A program made the translations under genes and the position numbers. A DNA stretch of 64,000 bases from Chiridota heheva (taxonomy: Eukaryota; Echinodermata; Holothuroidea; Apodida; Chiridotidae): positions 1,232,001 through 1,296,000 of the forward strand of contig JAIGNY010001857.1 of NCBI GenBank assembly GCA_020152595.1, read 5' to 3'. Shown here piece by piece: positions 21,506 to 32,984 of the stretch (position 1 is its first letter; every line of letters begins with the position of its first letter). The notes beneath the pieces are model-generated. The model saw nothing but the letters and a program-made list of their open reading frames with translations. It searched no databases and was not told the origin of the DNA.

Positions 21506-23080
21506 GCATAATAATTTGCTTTAAAACATACTAAAAAACATGTAAGTTACAACAATTCTTTCAAAATTGGTTAACATTGACCACTCTTCAGCCATTTGAA
21601 TTCCATATCACAATGTTTTGGGTATATATGTCACACCCCAACCAACCACAATATGTAGAAATTCAATTTTGACAAAATTGCAAAAAAAAATGTTTGAGTA
21701 TTCCTGTTCAAAATACATCACGTCAATACATCAAATTTCCTTCAAATTTGATCAAGGATATCTCCAAGGAATATGTCTAAGATTATTTCACTCCGGCCAG
21801 TAGGGAAATATGTGCATAAGTAGCGCAAACAGCTCCAAATCACTACCAATTTCTTTCCACTCTATCCCTATTGATGATGTTCATCCGGGTAAAGCAAAGA
21901 CTATCAATCTTTTTGTCAGAATCACCTCCTGAATCAATTCTGACAAAACATTAACAAACATTGGCTATATAAGAGAAAGTAGTTTGTCAATTCATATACT
22001 GACTTATCACAATTTTGTGAAGCTGTGAATAACAAATATTCCTATCAGTGTTTTTTAGTGGCTCAGGCTGCCCTTCCAGCATTGCTTACAGATAATCATT
22101 GGTGTTCTTAACATTGCAGTCATACCTCACCCAATCTTTATTGAGATATCAATAACAAAGATGTGATGTGCCATGAATTTTTTTTATTGATTTTATCAAA
22201 ATATAAAAAAGTTCGCTCTTTATGAGTGTACACATGTATAGAGAAATTACAGTGAGATTTCTGAGGAAATCTCCCAATTTTGTCAAAGTACTAATTTTCC
22301 ACAACCAAGTGCTGCAGGATCACATTGGGAACACAGCTGTACTGTGTGCAATGTGTTTAATTGGTCATTCTTTTACAACTAAGATAACAAATATACGTAT
22401 ACCTACTATTTTTATAATATCATTTAGGCAGGAATTGATATTTTGTCTTTTGTTGAATGAAATATACTAACACCAAGTCATAGATATATTACAGCAAGTC
22501 ATAAATATAATTACAGCAAGTCATAACTTCAGAGGAAAACAAAAGTGTATTATCTATCAAGTCATTCTAGACTATTTCATCTTCCCATCGATTAATCTAT
22601 TTTTTAGTTTCCTTGAAATATAACTTCATACACAATGAAATGGCCAGGATAATATGCGAATTAAGCTGTCTAATTGGTTCAACTAAAGGTTATTGCCAGG
22701 AACATGTGAGGATTGAGAAACTTGCAAGAAATTCAGGGTCATAGAATATTAATCTTGTATTCAAGGTCAGGAATACGCAGGTGAAATTACATTCATGCAT
22801 CTTCTGCGTTGATGTGCAGTGGGCTGATCTGCAATGAGTGATGATTGACTTCAATGTGCTTAATTGTGATGCGAAGGATACTAATAATACTTCTTAATTA
22901 ATGTCAAACAGCCACCATTTTAAAGGGCAGCAGCTACCATAGGTCCCAAGTCTTAAGCATGACTCGGCTGGGAAGAACCCAAAACCTTCCTTCAAGTGCT
23001 TATCTACAAATGATGTGGTTTGGATTATGGTGGGTAACGGCAGTGGCTGGTATAGTGCTGAGATCAATCAGATGCTGTTT
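21506..23080. other. unique AT-rich sequence, nothing identified
   Basis: Frames at 21618-21803 and 22222-22470 lack recognisable motifs. Three spaced ACAGCAAGTCATA copies occur near 22490-22530. Confidence 0.45.
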
Positions 23081-23691
23081 CTTAAAAGATGGTCAAAATC
23101 TCATTTGAAGTCAATGTCTTATTTTTGCTTTTCAGAAATTTAATAAAAGGGAGAAAGTTTTTCATATTATTCTGCCTGGCAAAATATTGGTCTTTATATA
23201 CTAAAACAACAAAATATGACAACTTTGGTGACAACTCCCCCTTCCCCCTCCACAATCCTGACAAACCACTCCCTTCCTCAATATTGATATCTTTGCAGCC
23301 AATGCCAAAAAAGGCACCTGAGGGGTGGAGGGGGGGGGGGTAGGGGGGAATCTTGCGCTTGTAAATTTAAGTGAATGCAACGCAAATTGAATAAGACGTG
23401 AATCTCAGAGCGTTTTGTGTCATTAATTTTGTTGGGGATTGTAGCTCATCCCGTCTAAAAATGTTTTTGCAGTTCCACGGGAGCCCTGATACAGGTTTGA
23501 AATTAGGGGTCAGGACCAATGGGGGCCATGCCCGCTCAGCCTGCCAATGCTGGGGCACTACTTCCAGTGTGATGTGTGTTATTTGCTATTACTGAAATAA
23601 TGCTAAAGAAACTCACTTCTTAAATCCTTGAAAAGCTGTTAAAAATACATTTAGAAATGACTGGAATAATTGTCATACCACAAGGTAAAGG
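23081..23691. other. unique sequence with C-rich and G-rich patches
   Basis: Pyrimidine-rich CCCCCTTCCCCCTCC near 23237 and a G-run at 23325-23350 resemble the G/C-rich subterminal regions of local MITEs, but no terminal repeats could be paired. Confidence 0.4.
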
Positions 23692-24318
23692 GATTAGTTC
23701 AAGGGTCAAGCAAGTCCATCTTATATGAAAGAAGACTTTAAAAGAAACAAAATGGTGAAGAACTTCCATTAAGAAGATAATCTATCTAAGTTTAACATTT
23801 TGTATCATTTGTGAAGAAACGACTGAAATCAGACTAGAGTTGTAATGTCACACATATCCTCAGATTCCTCAAAGCCATGGATGCATTCATCATATTTTGT
23901 CTGTGGTTTTGTAGCTTAAAACCATTGGATTATGTCAGGTGAAAGTTTATAATAATTTGAATTATGATAGACAAAGTTAAAAAATTTTCATTAAAATACA
24001 TTGAAAATTGTTAAGAATGTGAGGATGAGGGTGCCAACCTTCCATAGTAGACTTACTACCCTTACAGGAATTTTAGCTTGCAGCACGCTTGCAACACGCT
24101 TGCAGCACGCTTGCAACAAGTTGTCGCAAACATGCGCTGCAAGCTAATACTTTAGTATTGGGTACAAACCAGTTAATTCTACACAGATGAGACAGAGCTT
24201 TAAACCTGAATATCATCTCCTCAATGGAATAAGATTGAAGTAGTTTCTTCACCATTAGTTTCTTTTTAAATCCTCTTTCATATGAGATCAACTTACTTCA
24301 TTACTGAACAAGTCCAAC
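23692..24318. mobile_element. Diverged relative of the foldback element
   Basis: The left arm (23692-23870) matches the left arm of the element at 15798: GGGATTAGTTCA, CAAGCAAGTCCATCTTATAT, AACAAAATGGTGAAGAA and GACTGAAATCAGACTAG. The right arm (24213-24318) is the reverse complement of a similar arm (TTCACCATTAGTTTC, CCTCTTTCATATGAGAT). About 340 bp of unrelated sequence separates the arms, so it is either a longer form of the family or a nested insertion. Three tandem GCAGCACGCTTGCAACACGC-type units lie at about 24080-24120. Confidence 0.75.
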
Positions 24319-24949
24319 AATTAGTGAACAGTATTCAACAAAAGCTGTCTTATCAATCCCTTCTCCACTAAAAAAACAACAACTTAATTTGGATATTCCT
24401 TTAAAATTTGATTATTTCTGGTCTACTCTTTCAAATTTTCAAGGATAAAATCAATCATACGCTCTCTCTTGCGTTTCCATCAAAATGTGCACCTGCAGGC
24501 ATTTTGATCCTTCCAACTATATATCTCAGCTTAATTGAGTGATTTAGAAATTTCAAGATGTTGGGCAACAGTTTGTTTGGCAACAGACCACAAAAAGTAA
24601 GCAAGAATCAATATTGAAGATGCCCACATAATATAATTACGGAGAACGAGTGCTTGAATTCCATGGTAGCTTGTTGTTCATGCTGATAAGCTGCATGAAT
24701 AGTATTTAATGTACTATTCCCTTTCTCAATGTCAAATATCAAATTCTAAATGATTAAAAATGCACTTAAAATGAAAAAATATTGTGCACTCATTCAAGAT
24801 GTTTATCTTGAATCTTTTCTGCTCATTTACTTCTTGTAACAATTACTATGATGGTCGAATTGTTTGTTCAAAACACATTTTAATTAGTTTGCATTCTTCT
24901 GTGTATGGCATGCAACAAATCCATGATGATTTGAGAAGTAATGTCTACA
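24319..24949. other. unique sequence, nothing identified
   Basis: AT-rich spacer before a run of three minisatellites. No coding or transposon signature. Confidence 0.45.
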
Positions 24950-25282
24950 AAATTTATTGCATTTGGGCAAAGGGGATCGAGTGGACTATTCAATTTATTG
25001 CATTTGGGCAAAGCGAATTGAGTGGATTCAATTCATTGCATTTGGGCAAAGGGGATCGAGTAGACTATTCAATTCATTGCATTTGGGCAAAGGGGATCGA
25101 GTGGACTATTCAATCCATTGCATTTGGGCAAAGGGGATCGAGTGGACTATTCAATTTATTGCATTTGGGCAAAGAGGATCGAGTGGACTATTCAATTCAT
25201 TGCATTTGGGCAAAGGGGATCGAGTGGACTATTCAATTTATTGCATTTGGGCAAAGGGGATCAAGTGGACTATTAAATTTTC
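24950..25282. repeat. 41-bp minisatellite, 8 copies
   Basis: The unit includes TTGCATTTGGGCAAAGGGGA and TCGAGTGGACTATTCAAT. Copies begin at about 24957 with 38-41 bp spacing. The TTGC/GCAA dyad surrounds ATTTGG. Two plus frames stay open through the array without meaning. Confidence 0.95.
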
Positions 25283-25469
25283 ATTCCCAGAATTTAGCAC
25301 TGAACGGTCCTCGATGAAAGTTGTAAAATGAAATTAAAATGAGGGCAGCTTTTTATCTCAAATGATGCCCAACATTAATTAAGGTATGAAATCTGGTCAA
25401 GAAAGACAAATTATAAAGACAAAATCTATTGCTATAAACATGCATCATTGGCAGTGGCTCTTGATCCTC

Positions 25470-26034
25470 TAATGACAATGATCCACAACGCATTTTAAAT
25501 GACAATGATCCACAAATGCATTCTAAATGACAATGATCCACAAATGCCTTATAAATGACAATGATCCACTAACGCATTTTAAATGACAATGATCTACAGA
25601 TGCTTTCTAAATGACAATGATCCACAAATGCATTCTAAATGACAATGATCCACAAACGCATTATAAATGACAATGATCCACTAACGCATTTTAAATGACA
25701 ATGATCCACAAACACATTCTTAATGACAATGATCCACAAACGCATTATAAATGACAATGATCCACTTACGCATTTTAAATGACAATGATCCACAAACGCA
25801 TTTTAAATAGCAATGATCCACAAACACATTCTAAATGACAATGATCCACAAACGCATTATAAATGACAATGATCCACTTACGCATTTTAAATGAGAATGA
25901 TCCACAAACACATTAAAATGACAATGATTCACTAACGCCTTATAAATGACAATGATCCACTAATGCCTTATAAGTAACAATGATCCACAAACGCTTTCTA
26001 AATGACAATGATCTACAAACACATTCTAAATGAC
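25470..26034. repeat. 28-bp minisatellite, about 20 copies
   Basis: The unit is built on AATGACAATGATCCACAAAC with GCATT(C/T)TAA. CATTTTAAATG gives a near-palindromic junction. Higher-order alternation of ATTCTAA, ATTATAA and ATTTTAA units is visible. Confidence 0.95.
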
Positions 26035-26309
26035 AGATTCTGAAGCATCTGTGCATCGAGATTCCCACACACCTGAAAACAAACTATTGTATTTGATCAT
26101 AATCAGTGCTTACTAGAGAAGCTTCATGCAGCGTTTAAAGTCATTTATTTAAAATTGCAATTAATGCTCTTTTTTCTGTAAAACAATCAGAATTCTTGTG
26201 AGCATTCAAAAGAGTACACTACAGTAAAAACTACAATAGGGTACTTTGTTGTAAATGCCTTATTATGCAACTGAAAATCTTTTAAGTCAGAAATATTGAG
26301 GGGTAAGCA
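26035..26309. other. spacer between minisatellites
   Basis: Unique AT-rich sequence with no recognised feature. Confidence 0.45.
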
Positions 26310-27628
26310 AATCCCCCTCAACATGTTCACCATATCCCCAACATGTTCACCATATCTTCAACATGTTCACCATATCATCAACATGTTCACCATATCCTCA
26401 ACATGTTCTCCATATCCTCAACATGTTCACCATATCCTCAACATGTTCACCATATCATCAACATGTTCACCATATCCTCAACATGTTCACCATATCATAT
26501 CATCAACATGTTCATGTTCTCCATATATCCATGTTCAACATCTTCATATCTTATGTTCACCATATCATCAACATGTTTCACCATATCCTCAACATGTTCA
26601 TCAACATGTTCTCCATATCCTCAACATGTTCACCATATCATCATATCACCATATCCTCAACATGTTCATATCTTCAACATGTTCACCATATCATCAACAT
26701 GTTCACCATATCCTCAACATGTTCACCATATCTTCAACATGTTCACCATATCATCAACATGTTCATACAACATATCCTCAACATGTTCATATCCAATATC
26801 CTCAACATGTTCACCATATCTTCAACATGTTCAACATCAACATGTTCACCATATCCTCAACATGTTCACCATATCATCAACATGTTCACCATATTCAACA
26901 CCATATATCACCATATCCTCAACATGTTCTCCATATGTCAACATGTTCACAACATGTTCATATCTCAACATGTTCACCATATCCTCAACATGTTCACCAT
27001 ATCAACATGTTTACATGTTCTCCATATCATCAACATGTTCACCATATCAACATGTTCACCATATCTTCAACATGTTCACCATATCCTCAACATGTTGTTC
27101 ATACAACACCATATCATATCTCAACATGTTCACCATATTCAACATGTTCACCATATCCATATCCTCAACATGTTCACCATATCCCAACATGTTCACTCAT
27201 ATCTTCAACATGTTTATCATCAACATGTTCACCATATCCTCAACATGTTCACCATATCCTCAACATGTTCAATCAACATGTTCATCCTCAACATGTTCCT
27301 CATGTTCACCATGTTCACCATATCATGTTCACCATATCCTCAACATGTTCACCATATCCTCAACATGTTCACCATATCATCAACATGTTCACCATATCCT
27401 CAACATGTTCACCATATCATCAACATGTTCACCATATCCTCAACATGTCCACCATATCATCAGCATGTTCACCATATCCTCAACATGTTCACCATATCCT
27501 CAACATGTTCACCATATCCTCAACATGTTCACCATATCATCAACATGTTCACCATATCATCAACATGTTCACCATATCCTCAACATGTTCACTATATCCT
27601 CAACATGTTCACCATATCCTCTCACCAC
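26310..27628. repeat. 20-bp minisatellite, about 60 units, 1.3 kb
   Basis: The unit is CACCATATCCTCAACATGTT, with an AACATGTT palindrome and ATCATC/ATCTTC variants. Both ends are regular; the centre (26500-27320) is scrambled by many small deletions and partial units. Because no stop occurs in any frame of the unit, all three plus frames stay open for over 430 codons; they are not genes (no start context, no splice sites, low complexity). Confidence 0.97.
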
Positions 27629-28435
27629 GAGATTCCTCTAGCTTTGATAATATCCTTTCAGTGTTATCAATACATCCTTGAGATTTGTTTTTGTTTTGAA
27701 TTGACACCATCCACAGCTACAGGGCATAAGAAATTATCAGAGCACACTTTTAAATTCTAAAAAAAAACATGCGTTTTGATATATTTTGATCTGAGAGATT
27801 CATCTTTAACAAGGCATATATACTTTCAGCTTGATTTTATCTTAACACGCAAGTTTTCTCCAAAAACCAAGGACAATCTGTAAGAAACTTATTAAATGAA
27901 AATGGCTTTTTTGAAGAAAGACCTTATTTGAACAAAACAGAAGTCTTTTAGACACTACGGTAACTAAAAATAGACTCACATTGGTAATGAATTAATTTCA
28001 TATTACTCGCAGAGATGTATATTCAACACTTTGTATATGCCATTGAAAGTTACCGTAGACACTGTATTAACTTTCCTGGTTCCAGATTGGCTATTGTCAC
28101 ATTAAATTGTTGACGTGTTTGACAAACTGCGTATGATCACTTACGAAAACTTCTCCGAGAACTTGATGTGGATCGGTGACAAAATACTTTTTGGGGAGCA
28201 AATTCACTTTTACTGTAATTGTTTTTGTGTGGCTTAATAGGAAATAAATGTCTCCAGGCAGACACTCATGTGACAATAGAGGATTTCCAATGGGAGTATT
28301 CTGTTATGAAAAAATGCCTCAAATCTCTGGTCGATGTCAACCTGTGACTATGTACATTTTCAATTAAAATATTTTGTGAAAAGTTATATGCAGCTCTGAC
28401 TGTGTGTATAGGGCTTAATAGCAATTCTATCACCT
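27629..28435. other. unique sequence, nothing identified
   Basis: No coding or transposon signature. A short TTACCGTAGACACTGTATTA segment is unremarkable. Confidence 0.45.
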
Positions 28436-28545
28436 CTACTGCCCGGTTATTTTTTTTAGGTTACTGATTGGCTGACAAGGCTCATTTGCATATGCAAACG
28501 GCCCGGTTATTACTCAACGAAAGGGCTCATTGCATATGCAAATTG
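28436..28545. repeat. 65-bp duplicated block with octamer-like palindromes
   Basis: GCCCGGTTATT occurs at 28441 and 28501, each followed by GGCTCATT(T)GCATATGCAAA. TTTGCATATGCAAA (28485-28498) and TTGCATATGCAA (28530-28541) are perfect palindromes made of back-to-back ATTTGCAT-like half sites. Function unknown. Confidence 0.7.
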
Positions 28546-29596
28546 CAATTTTACAACACTACTGAATATTCAAACCTTTAATTTGCATAAGATTGCATCC
28601 TATAAACCTACAATTATATACCATGCAGGTATGGGGTAAAATGCTATTATCTTCTATCAAAGTGTAAGTTAATACACTGAGTGCATCTTTGTTTAACAGT
28701 CTGAGTCAAGTCAATATAACTGAACTAGAAAAATAAGAATTCAACAAATATTCTTCCACGTCCCAATTTGGTCAGTCTCCAGTCAGCCATTAGCAACACA
28801 CAGTGTACATAGGCCCACAGAGATCGAGATTGTATACTGTACGACACATACACTAACAGTAACACTGTGTAACAACAACTAAGCTTAGCGTTAAGAGTCT
28901 GTAACTGTAAAGCCTACACTTAAGTCTAAAGACAAACACCGCTGTACCAGTGTCAATGGGCAAGAAGGTTCTTACTTAGGTTTTTATTTTGACTACAAAC
29001 ATCTTCTTATCTGTAACTGCTATAACTTACGGTATTTTGGGTTAAATAAAATGGATCCTGAGACGGCCACGAAGTTCGAAGCTAAACTCTTCAGTAGTAC
29101 ATTGCGTTAACTGAGTTATGATAACCTTAGGCCCTCAATTCTGTTTTAAGAACTGTAAAAAAAGTTGGCGCTATTCTTGTATTTCACTGATATGCTATCA
29201 CTATTGCCATCTATAATGTAGCCCTGGAAATTTGTAAGTCCAAATGTTATTGTAGATAATCGCATACACATTGTTAAGTGAGTGAATAAAGGTTGACAGA
29301 AGCAAACTGATATCCTTCTTTCTTGGAAAAAATGTGTCATTCTTGGTCGTCGGTCAGAAACATCATCCTGCATGCAAGTGCATACATATACAGACAGAAA
29401 CCACAAGTAATTTGTGATTGGTTGAAACGATTGCTTATGAATAAACAAATTAGCTTCCCATATGCTGAATTTAAATGTCTACTTTCATCAAAAATAATAT
29501 TTCACTTTTGTCTAAGTTTTTGTCATTTTGTGCCGAATAATTGAAAAATATTTTTATTTTATGGTGATAGAATAAAAATAAACTCCTCTTGCTTGC
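28546..29596. other. unique sequence, nothing identified
   Basis: Opposing frames at 29146-29544 have no recognised motif. A GCTAAACTC-like segment around 29060 has coding-like composition but no supporting splice sites. Confidence 0.4.
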
Positions 29597-29601
29597 CTAA
29601 T

Positions 29602-29706
29602 GTTGGTAATAACCAGCTCGCCCAATTCTTAGAAAGAATAATGGGCTCGGCTTCGCCTCTGCCATTATTCTTCAAATTATTTGGGCTTGCCAGTTATTAC
29701 CCAACA
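29602..29706. repeat. 105-bp imperfect hairpin
   Basis: The left arm TGTTGGTAATAACCAGC, CGCCCAA and AGAATAATGG pairs with the right arm CCATTATTCTT, TTGGGCTTGCCAGT and TTATTACCCAACA. The centre is GCTCGGCTTCGCC. Probably the end or whole of a small foldback element. Confidence 0.75.
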
Positions 29707-30522
29707 ATAGGCTTGCAATTGCATTCTATTTCTTAAACAAATGCAAAATGTAAAAAAATGTAAAAATTAATTGAAAATGGATGCCCAACCCAGTCGGAGG
29801 ATCTATATGTACTGTAGATATTAGTGTGTGAGGGGGGAGGAGTGTGTGTGTATGTGTGTGTATGTGGGGGGGGGTGAGTTTTCATAGTACTATTATTCAA
29901 AGATTTAAAGGAGCTCTCAGTCTAAATGTTCACAAAAAGTATGTTTGAACATTCGTGAGATTCAAAAATACGCCCTCACTTTTCGGCCATCAGCTCTTTT
30001 AAATTTGTTCCTTTTACTAAAAACATACACGCTCTCATAGCTGCCTAATAATAATATTTAGCTTCTGCAAATATATGCAATGCATTTTAAAGTTTTTATT
30101 TAGAAGATTGATATGCACTGTGTAAAGTACATTGAGATCATTCATCTAATAAAGATGGGCTAGCAAAATAGAAACCATGGTCACTAAGGGTTGGAACCAG
30201 TTGTACAAGCAAATAACATAGTACCCCAAATGCCTTAACAAGCCCCTCAGCTTTCAAACAGAAATTTTGTAACCATTAATAAATGTATGGATTGTTGTCA
30301 TTTCCTTAAGAATAGCTCTTACTTGTTTTCAGTGCAGTACAAAATGTGTTTTATAGTTCCTAGATATTAGCAGGGAGTTCCCTGATTCTAACTAAATGAT
30401 TCTGAGTAGTGACCTTTCATCACAAGGTTATTTTGGGATGAAATCGATTATCTTAACTGTGAAGAGGTGCAAATTGTGTGTGAGTAGAGGGACCCAGATA
30501 ATATAGGAGGGTGCAGGCCTTC
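29707..30522. other. unique sequence with a GT/G-rich patch
   Basis: A GTGTGTGTGT and G-run patch lies at 29833-29875. GTAAAGTACATTGAGATCAT at about 30122 resembles an old L2/CR1 3' tail (compare 3636), too short to call. Confidence 0.4.
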
Positions 30523-30577
30523 AACAAAAAGGTTTATTAAGAGAAAGGGAATGCAAGATTTTGTGGCTAACGAATCA
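30523..30577 (+). repeat. Dispersed 52-bp segment, copy 1
   Basis: GGTTTATTAAGAGAAAGGGA followed by a TGCAAGATTTTGTGGCTAACG block recurs as its reverse complement at 32413-32466 with few differences. A T-run and G-run follow this copy. Confidence 0.75.
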
Positions 30578-30599
30578 TTTTTTTTTTTTTTTGGGGGGG

Positions 30600-31500
30600 G
30601 GACATCCAAAAAGTATACTCAAGGAGAGAGGAGGTCTATGCCTAAAATATAAAGGTTATGCATAGATAGAGGGGGAGTGTACATGAACAACATGGTGATT
30701 TTTTAATATCAGGCCTGCAAAGAAACTTAAAATAAGTAAAATAATGCAGAGCACAAAATCAACATCATGCGAAAATCAAAAAATAAATAGATAAACATTC
30801 TTTAGAATATAGAAGAACAAAATGATTGCACTTACTTTAAATCAAAGGGCTTCATGTTGATCACCATATGAAATGCTAAAAGATAAACAAATAATTCCAG
30901 ATGAAAAATAATCCAAAATGAAAATCCTGTGTTGACTGCTTTTTCCAGAAAATTTCCCCTAACAAAAACAATTGTCATTCATCCAAAATGTACGGACCAG
31001 ACATGCACTTCTCCTTCAGAAAGAAAAATAATAGTTATTTTTTTGCTTCTGGGTACATGTACTCCGCAAGAAAAACACTACTTCATAAAATCAACATGTT
31101 TGTTTCTCTTGAGCAACGTACACTTATGGTAGCAATCTGAAATTGATTTACTTTTAAGCGAAGCTGTGATCTTTGCGGTCAGCATGCACAGCAGATTTCA
31201 TTAGCCTTTTTGCGTGTGATTTCACAATCTAAACACTTTTCTTTCATGTACAATCTTCGGATAGATGAATTTGTTTAATTGCTATGACATTTACTGAAGA
31301 ATCTATTTAAAATCAATACAGATGCAAGCACTGTGAGGTAAACAAAGTGCCTAAGATAGCATATGCCAATGCTTGGAGCAATTATCAGAATAAGAAACGC
31401 TTGCAAGAGTCTTTTACATCAAGTGTTTTAAATGGATCCATTCCATTCAGTTACAATTTCACAAAATTAATCAGGTGAACAGTCATATGACTAAAAAGGT
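30600..31500. other. unique sequence, nothing identified
   Basis: AT-rich; the 67-codon frame at 30929-31132 has no recognised motif. Confidence 0.45.
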
Positions 31501-31575
31501 AACAACCTTTATTAGATTGGTTTATTTTTACATTGTCAACTAGCGCCAATCTACTTAATGAGATCAATCTTGCTT

Positions 31576-31629
31576 TCAGGTGAAGATCCGATACACGTTG
31601 CCATTCACAGTATCAACCACAGCAGGTTC
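31576..31629 (-). CDS. Possible terminal coding exon (isolated)
   Basis: On the minus strand a pyrimidine-rich acceptor (TTTGTTTCTCTTTTAATAG) precedes 54 bases at about 50 percent GC. They read, in frame and with no bases left over, EPAVVDTVNGNVYRIFT and then a TGA stop. Two AATAAA signals follow at 31521-31526 and 31508-31513, about 50-70 bases past the stop. This is the layout expected of a short last exon. No upstream exon was recognised at higher coordinates within the window, so the gene, if real, would lie across a long intron to the right. I do not recognise the protein. On the plus strand the same block also starts after TTTCAG, so the orientation is not certain. Confidence 0.35.
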   Translation of the reverse strand, partial: EPAVVDTVNGNVYRIFT

Positions 31630-31841
31630 CTATTAAAAGAGAAACAAAATATCAGATATTGACATGTCTGACACAAAACACTGAAATTAAGTACCGACAC
31701 CATCAGCACCAAATCACTTGCTGCACAGCTCTTCAAGTATGTAAATCAATCATGTGTGAATTATGGATTGATTTCTGATGTCGGAGAGAAAGAATTTTTT
31801 GCAGGGGAAAAGCCGATTGTGACAGAGCGTTCACGGATCTC

Positions 31842-32288
31842 TACTATGTACAGTACTGTACTATGTACAGTACCGTACAATGTACAGTACCGTACAATGT
31901 ACAGTACCGTACAATGTGCAGTACCGTACAATGTGCAGTACCGAACAATGTGCAGTACCGAACAATGTGCAGTACCGTACAATGTGCAGTACCGTACAAT
32001 GTGCAGTACCGTACAATGTGCAGTACCGTACAATGTGCAGTACCGTACAATGTGCAGTACCGTACAATGTGCAGTACCGTACAATGTGCAGTACCGTACA
32101 ATGTACAGTACCGTACAATGTACAGTACCGTACAATGTGCAGTACCGTACAATGTACAGTACCGTACAATGTACAGTACCGTACAATGTGCAGTACCGTA
32201 CAATGTGCAGTACCGTACTATGTACAGTACCGTACAATGTACAGTACCGTACTATGTGCAGTACCGTAATATGTACAGTACTATATGA
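31842..32288. repeat. 17-bp minisatellite with GTACCGTAC dyad, about 26 copies
   Basis: The unit is CAGTACCGTACAATGTG. GTAC-C-GTAC is palindromic and TGTACAGTAC overlaps it. Two unit classes (TGTACAGT and TGTGCAGT) form blocks: TGTAC at both ends, TGTGC in the middle. The array is open in six frames and non-coding. Confidence 0.97.
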
Positions 32289-32984
32289 ACAGTATCCCTA
32301 TCAACTTCTTCATCATTTTCAATGAGGGAAATTCAAGAAAGAAATATTAAAAGTTACATAAATATATTATCTTTTTCATACTTCGCAAATGTTGCCTAAA
32401 AATAAAATTTCACTACTAAACTGATTCGTTAGCCACAAAAACTTGCACTCCCTTTCTCTTAATAAACATTTTTAACTCAAAAACTACATGTGTCGTATAA
32501 TTACTTAGAATCTTCTTCTTCTCCTTCAATAAAATGCAGCTTCAAAAACTGAAGATAAACACACGGAGGCTGTGTAGGCGTGTAGAGCCAAGGAACAGCC
32601 AAAGGTAAACGTGCTAGTATATACACAAATAGTGTGAGTAAAAACAAGATGAAAAGAAGACTAAATGATGAAGCCCCTCAATACTCTCATGAACGCATCA
32701 ATGGGGGGTGCATCAGCTGGGTTTAAGGAGAGGTTATACCAGTATCTGCAGGTGCGGGGAAAGAAGGATGAAGCAAACATCTACTTGGTACAGGATGGGA
32801 CAAAGAGGTGGGAGCTATGTCCTTTAGTGCAGGATGAAATTTTGGTAACATAAGAGTGTCAATCCATGTCCATGAGGTTGAAGCATATCTGATACATCAT
32901 GGCATGACAACTATGAAGACATCTAATTTGAAGTGTCGGCCACTAAAGGTCATTCAGTATGGCAGTGACACTATTGGTGCGATC
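32289..32984. other. mostly unique sequence
   Basis: It includes the inverted 52-bp segment (32413-32466). A 62-codon frame at 32665-32853 is GC-richer (DEANIYLVQDGTKRWELCPL) and might be a decayed exon, but I see no family or splice support. Confidence 0.4.
32413..32466 (-). repeat. Dispersed 52-bp segment, copy 2 (inverted)
   Basis: Reverse complement of 30523-30577 (CGTTAGCCACAAAAACTTGC, CTCCCTTTCTCTTAATAAAC). Homology stops sharply on both sides. Confidence 0.75.

Noticed and set aside
26296-27760. Three plus-strand ORFs over 430 codons
   Set aside because: Low-complexity translation of a 20-bp satellite in all frames.
30115-30165. Old L2/CR1 3' tail (GTAAAGTACATTGAGATC)
   Set aside because: Resembles the tail at 3636-3694, but it is short, lacks the paired GCGCTATATAAA block and has no upstream RT homology.
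31756-32325. Long ORFs on both strands (CTVPYNVQY type)
   Set aside because: A 17-bp palindromic repeat is open in six frames; not a protein gene.
32665-32853. 62-codon GC-richer ORF (DEANIYLVQDGTKRWELCPL)
   Set aside because: Coding-like composition, but no recognised family, no clear splice sites and alternative frames equally plausible; noted only as possible decayed exon.
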